A DNA stretch of 13,965 nt from CAVXAE01 sp044225565 (GTDB lineage Bacteria; Pseudomonadota; Gammaproteobacteria; Steroidobacterales; Steroidobacteraceae). The notes beneath the pieces were generated by a model. The model had not been told where the DNA came from, did no database searches, and saw only the letters and a list, made by a program, of their open reading frames with translations. The stretch spans positions 1-13,965 of the forward strand of contig JBGAIL010000128.1 of the NCBI GenBank assembly GCA_044225565.1, written 5' to 3'. The translations under genes and the position numbers were made by a program. Within the stretch, counting starts at the first letter, position 1. Each line of letters opens with the position of its first letter. Of the stretch, positions 7,932-13,965 are shown one piece after another.

Positions 7932-9438
7932 AGCCGGCGATGAGTTCGACCGCCTTGTGGCGCAAGTAAGTCGACAAGCCCCGCGTGCCTCCGAGTACAC
8001 CATGCCCGCTGCCACCGAAAGGCTCAGCGGAAAACAGCTCCAGGGGCGCAGAAGGCGCACACGATGCACGGATTTCGATACGACCAGCGTCGAGGCCGCG
8101 CGCCAGGCGCGGCACGCGCGAGAAATCCCGGGTCCAGACGGTTGCGGCCAGCCCGTAGCCGGTGTCGTTGGCGATGCGCAAGGCCTCTTCGAGGTCCTCG
8201 AAAGGATGCACGCTGAGCGCCGGCCCGAAGACTTCCTGCCGGGCGATGCTCGATCGGGTCGAAGCACCCGTCACGACCGCGGGCAATGCGTAACAGCCCG
8301 TGTCCCACCGCTGCTGTCCGCAGAGATGCACGCTGGCACCTTCCTTCCGCGCCTCGGAAAGAACGCCCTGGACGCGCGCGAACTGCGCGCTCGTCGCAAG
8401 CGGACCGCAGGTGGTCTGCTCTTCGAGCGGATCTGCAGGTGCGAAGCGCCCGCCAGCCTGCACGAGGCGGTCGACCACTTCGTCCACGACTCGGGATTCC
8501 ACCAGCAGGCGGCTGCGCGCGACGCACACCTGGCCCGAGTTCTCGAACGCGGCACGCGCCAGCGCCTCGGCGAGCCCATCGATCCCCACAGCATCCGCAA
8601 ACACGATCTGCGCGGACTTTCCTCCCAGCTCGAGCATCACCGGCTTGGCGTTGGAGCGTGCGGCACTCTCCAGCACGCGGCGGCCCGCTGCCGCAGACCC
8701 CGTGAAATGCAGTTTGTCGACGTCATGATGGCCGGCCAGCGCAGCACCCGTCGTTGCGCCCCGGCCTGCGACCACATTCAGGACTCCTGCGGGCAGGCCC
8801 GCGCCGACGGCAACCTCCGCCAGGAGCAGTGCTGAGGAAGGGCTTACCTCGGATGGCTTCAGCACCACGGCATTGCCTGCCGCCAACGCCGGCGCGACGG
8901 CGATGCAGGCGGCCAGCAATGGGAAATTCCACGGCACGATCGCTCCCACTACACCCCAAGGCTCCAGGAGGCCCAGCACGAACCCCGAATCCGGATCGCC
9001 GGGAGCCACATCGCCGGAGACCTTGTCCGCGGCTTCCGCGTAGTAACGGAGAAAACTCACGCCGGCTCCGACATCCTCCATCGCCTGCACGATGGGCCTG
9101 CCCATCTCGAGCGTGTCGAGGAGCGCGAACTCCTCGGTGCGCGCGTCGATGGCATCCGCCACTGCCAGCAGCACGCGCTTGCGACTGCCCGGTGATCCCC
9201 TCCTCCAATGCTCGACGAATGCCTTCCTTGCCGCCGCGACTGCTGCGTCGACCTGCGAAGGCGAGGCGGCCGGAACGGCGCGCAATACCCGTTCCGTTGC
9301 GGGATTGGTCGTGTCGAAAGTCTCGCCATGCGACTCGATTTTCACGCAGCGCCCGGCGATGAAGGAGGCTGAAGGCCATCTCACCGTGGCGGCTCGCGCG
9401 CGCCAGCCACCCCGCGTCATCGCGACCGATCCAGTCAT
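7930..9438 (-). CDS. NAD(P)-dependent aldehyde dehydrogenase
   Basis: A 502-residue cytoplasmic enzyme of the ALDH superfamily, which oxidises an aldehyde to the carboxylic acid. All key parts are present: PWNF with N171, the KPSE cofactor lysine K194, FTGS at 245-248 (Rossmann turn), the general base E270 in LELGGKS, the nucleophile C305 in ENSGQVC, and QEVFGP at 401-406. The C-terminal oligomerisation strand ends in GGTRGLSTYLRHKAVEL. Length is typical; the first 20 residues, rich in arginine, are a little longer than usual. The start is the ATG at 9438, which overlaps the stop of the upstream ADC-like gene as ATGA and has AAGGA 7 bases before it. An open frame extends to 9678 but runs through the ADC-like gene. 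The substrate is unknown; with the neighbouring SDR it could form an alcohol-to-aldehyde-to-acid or similar oxidation route. Confidence 0.94.
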   Translation of the reverse strand: MTGSVAMTRGGWRARAATVRWPSASFIAGRCVKIESHGETFDTTNPATERVLRAVPAASPSQVDAAVAAARKAFVEHWRRGSPGSRKRVLLAVADAIDARTEEFALLDTLEMGRPIVQAMEDVGAGVSFLRYYAEAADKVSGDVAPGDPDSGFVLGLLEPWGVVGAIVPWNFPLLAACIAVAPALAAGNAVVLKPSEVSPSSALLLAEVAVGAGLPAGVLNVVAGRGATTGAALAGHHDVDKLHFTGSAAAGRRVLESAARSNAKPVMLELGGKSAQIVFADAVGIDGLAEALARAAFENSGQVCVARSRLLVESRVVDEVVDRLVQAGGRFAPADPLEEQTTCGPLATSAQFARVQGVLSEARKEGASVHLCGQQRWDTGCYALPAVVTGASTRSSIARQEVFGPALSVHPFEDLEEALRIANDTGYGLAATVWTRDFSRVPRLARGLDAGRIEIRASCAPSAPLELFSAEPFGGSGHGVLGGTRGLSTYLRHKAVELIAG

Positions 9439-10256
9439 CTCAGTATCCTTTGATCCCGAAGATCCTTGTAGCCACGGGCGCTCAGCGCCTGCGCCCAGAG
9501 ACAACGGCCGAGGCGTAGCGCCGCAAGCGCCGAGACTTCGCGGTAGAGCGTGGGCAACGCTTCCCAGCGTGCGGCGTGGAAACTCAATATGGAACTGCCG
9601 CGCTCGCTGCTCAGCACCTGGAAATTGGGGGCGGCTGCGGGCGTGAGCACGGCATATTCCGCATCGGCCCTCCCCCATTCTCCCGTCCTGGGAACGTACT
9701 TGTAGTGCAACAGGCCTTCCGAATCACTCTCGCCCTCGACTGGTGCGCCCGGCGCCAGGCCCGACACCTCCAGCACCGCGAACGTCGTCTCTTCCCACGA
9801 GGCCCTGCAGCGCAGAGTGCCGACTTCGCGCTCGAGCGCGGGCAGCTCGCAGTAGATCTTCGAGAATCCCAGCTCTTCGCGCCCCGTGATGATGGGCTCC
9901 GGCCGGTTCTCCCACAGCACCGCGAGGAAATCGCCCTTGACGATCCCCTGCTCACCCTCGAAGCGCGCCGGGAACAGCACGCCGAAAGTGTTGTAGCCGC
10001 GGCCCGCCAGCCAATCGATCTCGGTGACATAGGCGAACGAGACGACGAGCTGGGCTGGCTCGAGGGGCTCGAAGCGCGGTGGAAGCAGCTCCGCGAGCTG
10101 CCGCGCATCGGCCTCGAACGCCGCTTCGACGATGAGCTGGTGCGGCGTCTGCCGGCACTCATAGCCTTTACCCTGCAGACCCTGGCGGGGGCCGAGCGTC
10201 GGGCCGAAATGCGTCGGCATCCGATACATGTGCCCGGGAATGAAGGAATAGCTCAT
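9435..10256 (-). CDS. Acetoacetate decarboxylase superfamily protein, probably not a true decarboxylase
   Basis: A 273-residue soluble protein of the acetoacetate decarboxylase (ADC) superfamily. The core is visible as GYNTFGVLFPARFEG (87-101), KGDFLAVLWENRPEPIITGREELGF (two strands and a turn before the active site) and SKIYCELP. K133 in GFSKIY aligns with the Schiff-base lysine of clostridial ADC (Lys115). The next residue, a second lysine (Lys116) that tunes the first in clostridial ADC, is isoleucine here, and the acidic residue corresponding to Glu76 appears to be threonine or asparagine (near 89-90). This alignment was made by eye. It suggests a Schiff-base enzyme with other chemistry, as described for some ADC-like proteins that lack decarboxylase activity. 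The ATG at 10256 overlaps the transporter stop as ATGA and has GGAG 7 bases upstream. Its stop overlaps the ALDH start, so the ADC-like protein and ALDH may act in sequence. Confidence 0.85.
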   Translation of the reverse strand: MSYSFIPGHMYRMPTHFGPTLGPRQGLQGKGYECRQTPHQLIVEAAFEADARQLAELLPPRFEPLEPAQLVVSFAYVTEIDWLAGRGYNTFGVLFPARFEGEQGIVKGDFLAVLWENRPEPIITGREELGFSKIYCELPALEREVGTLRCRASWEETTFAVLEVSGLAPGAPVEGESDSEGLLHYKYVPRTGEWGRADAEYAVLTPAAAPNFQVLSSERGSSILSFHAARWEALPTLYREVSALAALRLGRCLWAQALSARGYKDLRDQRILR

Positions 10257-11581
10257 CGGTCGTCTCCGGAGTGAAGGGCACGGCGCATCAACCGCGAGGT
10301 GAGCGGCGCCAGCCCCGCGAGCAGGACGGCGGCTGCGACGAAAATGCATGCGAGCAGCGTGAATACCTTCGCGATGTCCACATCGCCGGCGAGCGAGCCG
10401 GCCTGCCCCGCGAGCCATCCTCCTATCGCGATGGCGAGGTACCACAGGCCGACGATCGAACCCGCATGCCTCTCCGGCGACAGCCGCGTCACGGCAGCGA
10501 GACTGATCGTCCAGATGCACAGCTCGCCGATGGTGAGCAGCAGATAGGCGATGAGCAGCCAGACCGGGCTGACGAGCCCGCCCGCCGGCTTCGCCCCCGC
10601 GGCGATGCTCATGACGGCGAACGCGCATCCCGTCGCCACCAGGCCTATCACGAACTTCCACTCCGTTCGCGGGTCCGCTCCGCGCGTGGCGAGCCGGCCC
10701 CACAGCCATGCGAAGCCGGGCGCCAGCGCCACGATGTACAGCGGATTGACAGACTGGAACCAGGTGGCGGGAATCGTCATGCCAAAGACTGCACGCTGCG
10801 TCCGCTCGTAGGCGAAGAGATTCAGCAGTCCCGAGCTCTGCTCGAGGCCCATCCAGAACAGCGTGGCAAAGATGCCGAGAATGGCGATGGCGACGATGCC
10901 GGCCCGCTCCCGCGAGTCGAACGGCCTGCGCGATTTTCCGGATGCATCGCGTCCCGCGGAGGACGAAGGCAGGGCACCTCTTCCTGCCTTGCCGCGCGCG
11001 AAAACGGCCGCCGCGATCACCATGGCGATGGCCGCCCCGAGAAAGCCCAGATGCCAGCCGATCACCTCGCCAAGCGTACCGATGACGACCCCGCAGAACA
11101 GCACGCCGAGGTTCATGAAGAGGTAGAACACCAGGAAGCCGCCTTCGCGGCCCGCCTCGTCACCATCGAACAGGCTGCCGACCAGAGCGGTGATGTTGGG
11201 TTTGAACAGGCCGGTGCCCACGGCGACGAGCGCCAGCGCTGCGAGCATGAGAGGCGAGGACCGCCACAAGGCGGATCCCGCAAGTAGTCCATATGCGGCA
11301 ACGAGCACTGCGGCACCGGCATGCACTGCGGTGCGACGCCCGAAGTATCGATCCGCTAGCCAGCCCCCCGCCACCGGCAACGTGTAGGCCAGTGCTATCG
11401 ACCAGCCAAGCAGCTGCAACGCCGGGCGGATGCCCCACTCCAGGCCTCCGTTCGCCGCCGATGCGGTGAGGAACAGCACCAGCAAGCCGCGCACGCCGTA
11501 GTAGCTGAAGCGCTCGAGTGCTTCCGCGCCTGCCAGCAGCAGCAACTCCCGGCGACCCGGCCCGGCCGGTGAAAGCATCAT
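10253..11581 (-). CDS. POT/PTR-family proton-coupled (peptide-type) transporter
   Basis: A 442-residue inner-membrane transporter of the proton-dependent oligopeptide (POT/PTR2) branch of the major facilitator superfamily. The diagnostic ExxERFxYYG motif is exact at 20-29 in helix 1. GTGLFKPNI (122-130) brings the helix-4 lysine, FWMGLEQSS (242-250) the helix-7 glutamate, and PATWFQSVNPLYI (271-283) the helix-8 signature. I count 12 membrane helices, with a basic, serine-rich loop (about 197-226) between helices 6 and 7. Most bacterial POTs are nearer 500 residues, with two additional helices at this place; they are absent here. In helix 10 the usual GELxxSPxGL is GELCIWTISL, so the SP and G are replaced and the substrate may differ from ordinary di- and tripeptides. 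The ATG at 11581 overlaps the GNAT stop as ATGA; a second ATG follows directly at 11578. The stop overlaps the ADC-like start. Confidence 0.92.
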   Translation of the reverse strand: MMLSPAGPGRRELLLLAGAEALERFSYYGVRGLLVLFLTASAANGGLEWGIRPALQLLGWSIALAYTLPVAGGWLADRYFGRRTAVHAGAAVLVAAYGLLAGSALWRSSPLMLAALALVAVGTGLFKPNITALVGSLFDGDEAGREGGFLVFYLFMNLGVLFCGVVIGTLGEVIGWHLGFLGAAIAMVIAAAVFARGKAGRGALPSSSAGRDASGKSRRPFDSRERAGIVAIAILGIFATLFWMGLEQSSGLLNLFAYERTQRAVFGMTIPATWFQSVNPLYIVALAPGFAWLWGRLATRGADPRTEWKFVIGLVATGCAFAVMSIAAGAKPAGGLVSPVWLLIAYLLLTIGELCIWTISLAAVTRLSPERHAGSIVGLWYLAIAIGGWLAGQAGSLAGDVDIAKVFTLLACIFVAAAVLLAGLAPLTSRLMRRALHSGDDR

Positions 11582-12060
11582 GCAGACAGATCTTTGCGCA
11601 GCACGTGCACTGGCTCGCCCGCTTCCTCGCAACGCGAGACCAGCCGGTAACCCAGCTTGTGGTAGAGCGAGCCCTCGTGAAGGGAAGTGGCGAGAAACAG
11701 GCGGTTCAGCCCGAGCCCGCACGCCGCGCTCTCGAGCGATCGACACAACGCGGACGCTATTCCCGAGCCGCGGAAGGCAGACGCGACGTAGACGTTGCAC
11801 ACCCACGGTGTTGCCCCCGGCAGATAGTCGATGGAGTCGCGCTCCCGAAGGCTTGCGAGGCCGGCAGGGCGGCCCCCGATCAAGGCCACCCGGCTCACCG
11901 GCAACCCTGTCCGACCGGACGGCTCGATGAATCTGGATCGCGTGGTCGAGTAGGTGCGCCCTCGCTGCGCGCCCCACTCGTCATGCACCCATCGGGCCAC
12001 GACGTCCAGGAGATCGGGCCGGTCTGCGAGGTCGACGATCCGCGGGGCTGCCTGACTCAC
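11578..12060 (-). CDS. GNAT-family N-acetyltransferase
   Basis: A 160-residue cytoplasmic acetyl-CoA-dependent transferase of the GNAT fold. Motif A is clear: the strand WVCNVYVASAFRG followed by RGSGIA (97-102), the pyrophosphate-binding turn, and helix ALCRSLESA. The motif B region LFLATSLHEGSLYHKLGY, with tyrosine 133, is also typical. The acceptor (amine, amino acid or antibiotic-like compound) cannot be inferred. The start is the GTG at 12060, which forms GTGA with the SDR stop and has GGAG 7 bases upstream. The open frame continues to an ATG at 12117, but those 19 residues lie inside the SDR gene. Its stop overlaps the transporter start. Placement between an oxidoreductase and a peptide-type transporter suggests that the substrate or an intermediate carries a free amino group; this is inference. 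Confidence 0.9.
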   Translation of the reverse strand: MSQAAPRIVDLADRPDLLDVVARWVHDEWGAQRGRTYSTTRSRFIEPSGRTGLPVSRVALIGGRPAGLASLRERDSIDYLPGATPWVCNVYVASAFRGSGIASALCRSLESAACGLGLNRLFLATSLHEGSLYHKLGYRLVSRCEEAGEPVHVLRKDLSA

Positions 12061-12875
12061 TCCTTCTCTCCGACTGTCGAGGAGGACGCGCTGCGATGAC
12101 CTTCGAAGTTGCCGCAAACCGCCAGTGCCTGACCCGAGATGTACCGTGCGCGTTCGGAACAGAGAAACGCGACGACCTCCGCCACGTCAGTCGCCCCGAT
12201 CATCGTCCGCATCGAGCTCGATGCCGCCGCTTCTTCGCGCATCGCCGCGAGCGAGACACCGGCAGCGGCCGCTTCCGCCGCCAGCACTTTCGAAAGACGC
12301 TCTCCTTCCACCGCCCCCGGCATCACGGTATTCACGCGGATCCCGTGCCGACCGAGCTCCATCGCGAGAGTCTCCGTCAGGCCGTGGACGGCGACCTTTG
12401 ACACTGCGTAAGGCAACCGCATCGGAAATCCTCCATGCCGGATGGCCGCGGAAGACATGTTCACGATCGAGCCGCCGCCGCTGCGCGCGAGCAGCGGAAT
12501 AGCGCGCCGCGCGCAATAGAACATCGCGCTGAGGTTGGTGGCGATGACGCGATCCCAATCCTCTATCGCGATCTGCTCGGCAGGAAGCGTCGGTCCTGCG
12601 ATGCCCGCGTTGTTCACCAGCACGTCGACGCCGCCCATCGTGGCGATCGCTTCGTCGAATACCCGGTCGACATCCTGTGGACGCGAGACGTCCGCGAGCG
12701 TGGCGCCGAGGCCGGCAAGTTCCGCACGGGCGAAAGACAGCGCCTTCGGATCAATGTCCGCCACATGCACCTTCGCACCCAGCCCGACGAAGGCCTTCGC
12801 GATCTCCAGGCCGATGCCGCCGGCGCCGGCGGTGATCACCGCGCGCCGCCCGTCCAAACGTTGCCCTGCCGTCAT
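12057..12875 (-). CDS. Short-chain dehydrogenase/reductase (SDR), classical type
   Basis: A 272-residue NAD(P)-dependent oxidoreductase acting on an alcohol or ketone. The cofactor motif is TAGAGGIG (15-22). An aspartate after the second strand (VADID, D40) points to NAD rather than NADP. Further family marks are ADVS around D62, NNAG at 88-91, N114, catalytic serine 142 in NMSS, and Y156 and K160 in YAVSK. PGAVEG starts the substrate loop, and ATDVAEVVAFLCSERARYISGQ is the usual C-terminal part. About 18 residues after GNFEG form a polar, probably disordered tail. The ATG at 12875 has GGGAG 6 bases upstream. The gene follows the TonB receptor after a 68-bp gap with no convincing terminator, and its stop overlaps the GNAT start. 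The SDR and ALDH of the operon could act one after the other on the same compound. Confidence 0.94.
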   Translation of the reverse strand: MTAGQRLDGRRAVITAGAGGIGLEIAKAFVGLGAKVHVADIDPKALSFARAELAGLGATLADVSRPQDVDRVFDEAIATMGGVDVLVNNAGIAGPTLPAEQIAIEDWDRVIATNLSAMFYCARRAIPLLARSGGGSIVNMSSAAIRHGGFPMRLPYAVSKVAVHGLTETLAMELGRHGIRVNTVMPGAVEGERLSKVLAAEAAAAGVSLAAMREEAAASSSMRTMIGATDVAEVVAFLCSERARYISGQALAVCGNFEGHRSASSSTVGEKE

Positions 12876-12943
12876 CTAAAGCTCCCGCTGCCCCGCCCGG
12901 CCTTCCTTGATGCCCAAACGACGGCGGTTCCACAAGGCCCTCC

Positions 12944-13965
12944 TCAGCGAAAACGGCGCAGCACCCCGATCCCGACGGTCAGCGGCGCGTTGATCACGTA
13001 CCTCGGCCGGCCATCGATCGGCGCCGCGAGCGAAGTCTGCAGGCCCTGGCGCTCGATGCGGTCGAGGAGATTCCGGGCGAACACCGAGACGGTGCAGTCC
13101 TCTCCGGCCGAGAACTCCACGCGGGCGTTCACGAGCGTGAATCCACCCTTCTGCATCAAGGGGTCCTCCCTGTCGAACGCGAAGCTCGATCCTCCGGTGT
13201 ACTGGGCGTCGAGGTGGAAGGCGCCGTCGAATCGGCCGGCCGCGCGGAAGCGGTACGTGGCGGCGACGGATCCCTGCCACCGCGGCACCTCCTGCAGGCG
13301 GTCACCGGCCTGTGCGCCGAATTGCGGCGCGTCCTCGCGCAGCGTGGCGTCGATGTAGGAAGCCGAAACGTTGAGCGACAGGCTGTCGGTGAGCGCGGAG
13401 AAAACCTCGATCTCGGCGCCCCGGCTGCGCGCCGCGCCGGCGTTCGCCGTGAAATTGAACCCGCAGTCGAGGAACAGCCGCTGCGGGATCTTCTCCCAGT
13501 CGATGCGGAACAGCGCGGCGTTGATGACCGTGCTGCCGCCGAACACGCGGGATTTGCCGCCGAGCTCGTAGTTCCACAGCTCGTCGGACTCGATGCGGTC
13601 GGGGAACGGCAGGAGCCCGAGCTCTTCCAGCTGCGGCCGGCAGAGTGGGTTGTTGACGAAGGACGGTTGCGCGCCGCCGCGCGAGAATCCCGGGCGGAAG
13701 CCCTGTGCCGCCTGGGCGTAGAGCATGCGGTCGTCGTCGACGCTCCAGGCGAGGTTGAACCGGTACTGCTCGCCGTCGCCCACTTTCTGGATCGAAGCAG
13801 GCACGGGCTCAGGCAGCTCGCCGTCGCCGTAGATGCCGGTCGGCGTGGTTCCACCGGACCGGCCGCCGTTCTCGATCTCGTAGTGGCGGGCGCCCGCGGT
13901 GAACGACAATCGCTCCAGCACGCGCAGCTCGATCTCCGCGAACGCGCCTTTTTCCCTCTCCATGC
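12944..13965 (-). CDS. TonB-dependent outer-membrane receptor, C-terminal barrel (5' end outside window)
   Basis: About 340 residues from the C-terminal half of a TonB-dependent receptor. The plug, TonB box and signal peptide lie beyond the right edge. Alternating amphipathic strands run throughout, with the usual marks: the motif AQGFRPGFSRGGA, then SDELWNYELGGKSR, VINAALFRIDWEKIPQRL, FTANAGAARSRGAEIEV and FARNLLDR near the end. Receptors of this style are abundant in catabolic clusters of proteobacteria and import siderophores, sugars, aromatics or other compounds too large for porins. The gene is the first visible member of the minus-strand cluster and points to uptake of a specific substrate. 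The protein ends in LRRFR: the phenylalanine that normally closes the barrel is followed by one arginine. The substrate cannot be inferred from the barrel alone. Confidence 0.93.
   Translation of the reverse strand, partial: MEREKGAFAEIELRVLERLSFTAGARHYEIENGGRSGGTTPTGIYGDGELPEPVPASIQKVGDGEQYRFNLAWSVDDDRMLYAQAAQGFRPGFSRGGAQPSFVNNPLCRPQLEELGLLPFPDRIESDELWNYELGGKSRVFGGSTVINAALFRIDWEKIPQRLFLDCGFNFTANAGAARSRGAEIEVFSALTDSLSLNVSASYIDATLREDAPQFGAQAGDRLQEVPRWQGSVAATYRFRAAGRFDGAFHLDAQYTGGSSFAFDREDPLMQKGGFTLVNARVEFSAGEDCTVSVFARNLLDRIERQGLQTSLAAPIDGRPRYVINAPLTVGIGVLRRFR

Larger units (their letters stand above)
6930..13965 (-). other. Predicted operon: receptor, SDR, GNAT, POT, ADC-like, ALDH, peptidase remnant
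   Basis: Seven consecutive genes point the same way. Gaps in transcription order are +68, -4, -4, -4, -4 and +10 bp. The overlaps are GTGA at 12057-12060 and ATGA at 11578-11581, 10253-10256 and 9435-9438. Each downstream start has its own purine-rich site in the gene before it except the transporter, where none is obvious. No terminator or internal promoter is evident. The operon promoter must lie right of the window. Confidence 0.75.

Noticed and set aside
9439..9678. N-terminal extension of the aldehyde dehydrogenase frame
   Set aside because: It overlaps the well-defined ADC-like gene out of frame; the ATG at 9438 has a ribosome site and the ATGA overlap.
10271..11287. Plus-strand open frame of 338 codons
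   Set aside because: Antisense to the POT transporter; it is hydrophilic and low in complexity, with no recognisable domain.
12899..12939. Inverted repeat GGCCTT/AAGGCC between the receptor and SDR genes, as a terminator
   Set aside because: The six-base arms are nearly 30 bases apart and no T run follows; read-through into the SDR gene is more likely.
1..13965. CRISPR array, tRNA or rRNA gene, insertion sequence, prophage or defence system
   Set aside because: No regularly spaced repeats, cloverleaf-like segments, transposase, integrase or phage proteins were seen on either strand.

Overview
The window is GC-rich (mostly G or C at third codon positions) and reads as Gram-negative proteobacterial chromosome. 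The tamA-tamB pair, a TonB-dependent receptor and a secreted M20-type peptidase remnant require an outer membrane. The TamA/TamB form (no TamL) and the TonB-receptor-rich style suggest a gammaproteobacterium, perhaps of the Xanthomonadales/Steroidobacter/Nevskia kind, but this is only an impression from protein style.

Left part (1-6528): the 3' end of an unidentified plus-strand gene (1-294) converges on a small alpha/beta hydrolase gene on the minus strand (339-983). Almost back-to-back with the hydrolase starts tamA (1013-2776), which overlaps tamB (2773-6528) by 4 bp. TamA is the outer-membrane POTRA/beta-barrel component and TamB the inner-membrane-anchored, periplasm-spanning partner of the translocation and assembly module.

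Middle (6529-6919): a 97-bp AT-richer spacer holds a good sigma-70-like promoter and leads into a 97-residue protein with a coiled coil followed by one C-terminal membrane helix.

Right part (6930-13965): everything is on the minus strand and looks like one operon. In transcription order: a TonB-dependent receptor (5' end beyond the right edge), an SDR oxidoreductase, a GNAT acetyltransferase, a POT-family peptide-type transporter, an acetoacetate-decarboxylase-superfamily protein, an aldehyde dehydrogenase, and an M20 metallopeptidase that is now a pseudogene. The SDR, GNAT, POT, ADC-like and ALDH genes are joined by four successive 4-bp stop/start overlaps; the peptidase follows 10 bp later. 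The gene set suggests outer-membrane capture of a small organic, possibly peptide-like or N-acyl, compound, then inner-membrane import and oxidation of the carbon skeleton. The substrate cannot be read from the sequence. The peptidase has lost about 110 codons, including the part that normally holds the first metal ligands, and also carries a one-base frameshift, so that step is broken or supplied elsewhere.

I saw no tRNA, rRNA, CRISPR array, insertion sequence or prophage gene. The most interesting material is the tightly coupled minus-strand operon with its atypical ADC-like and POT proteins and its decayed peptidase.
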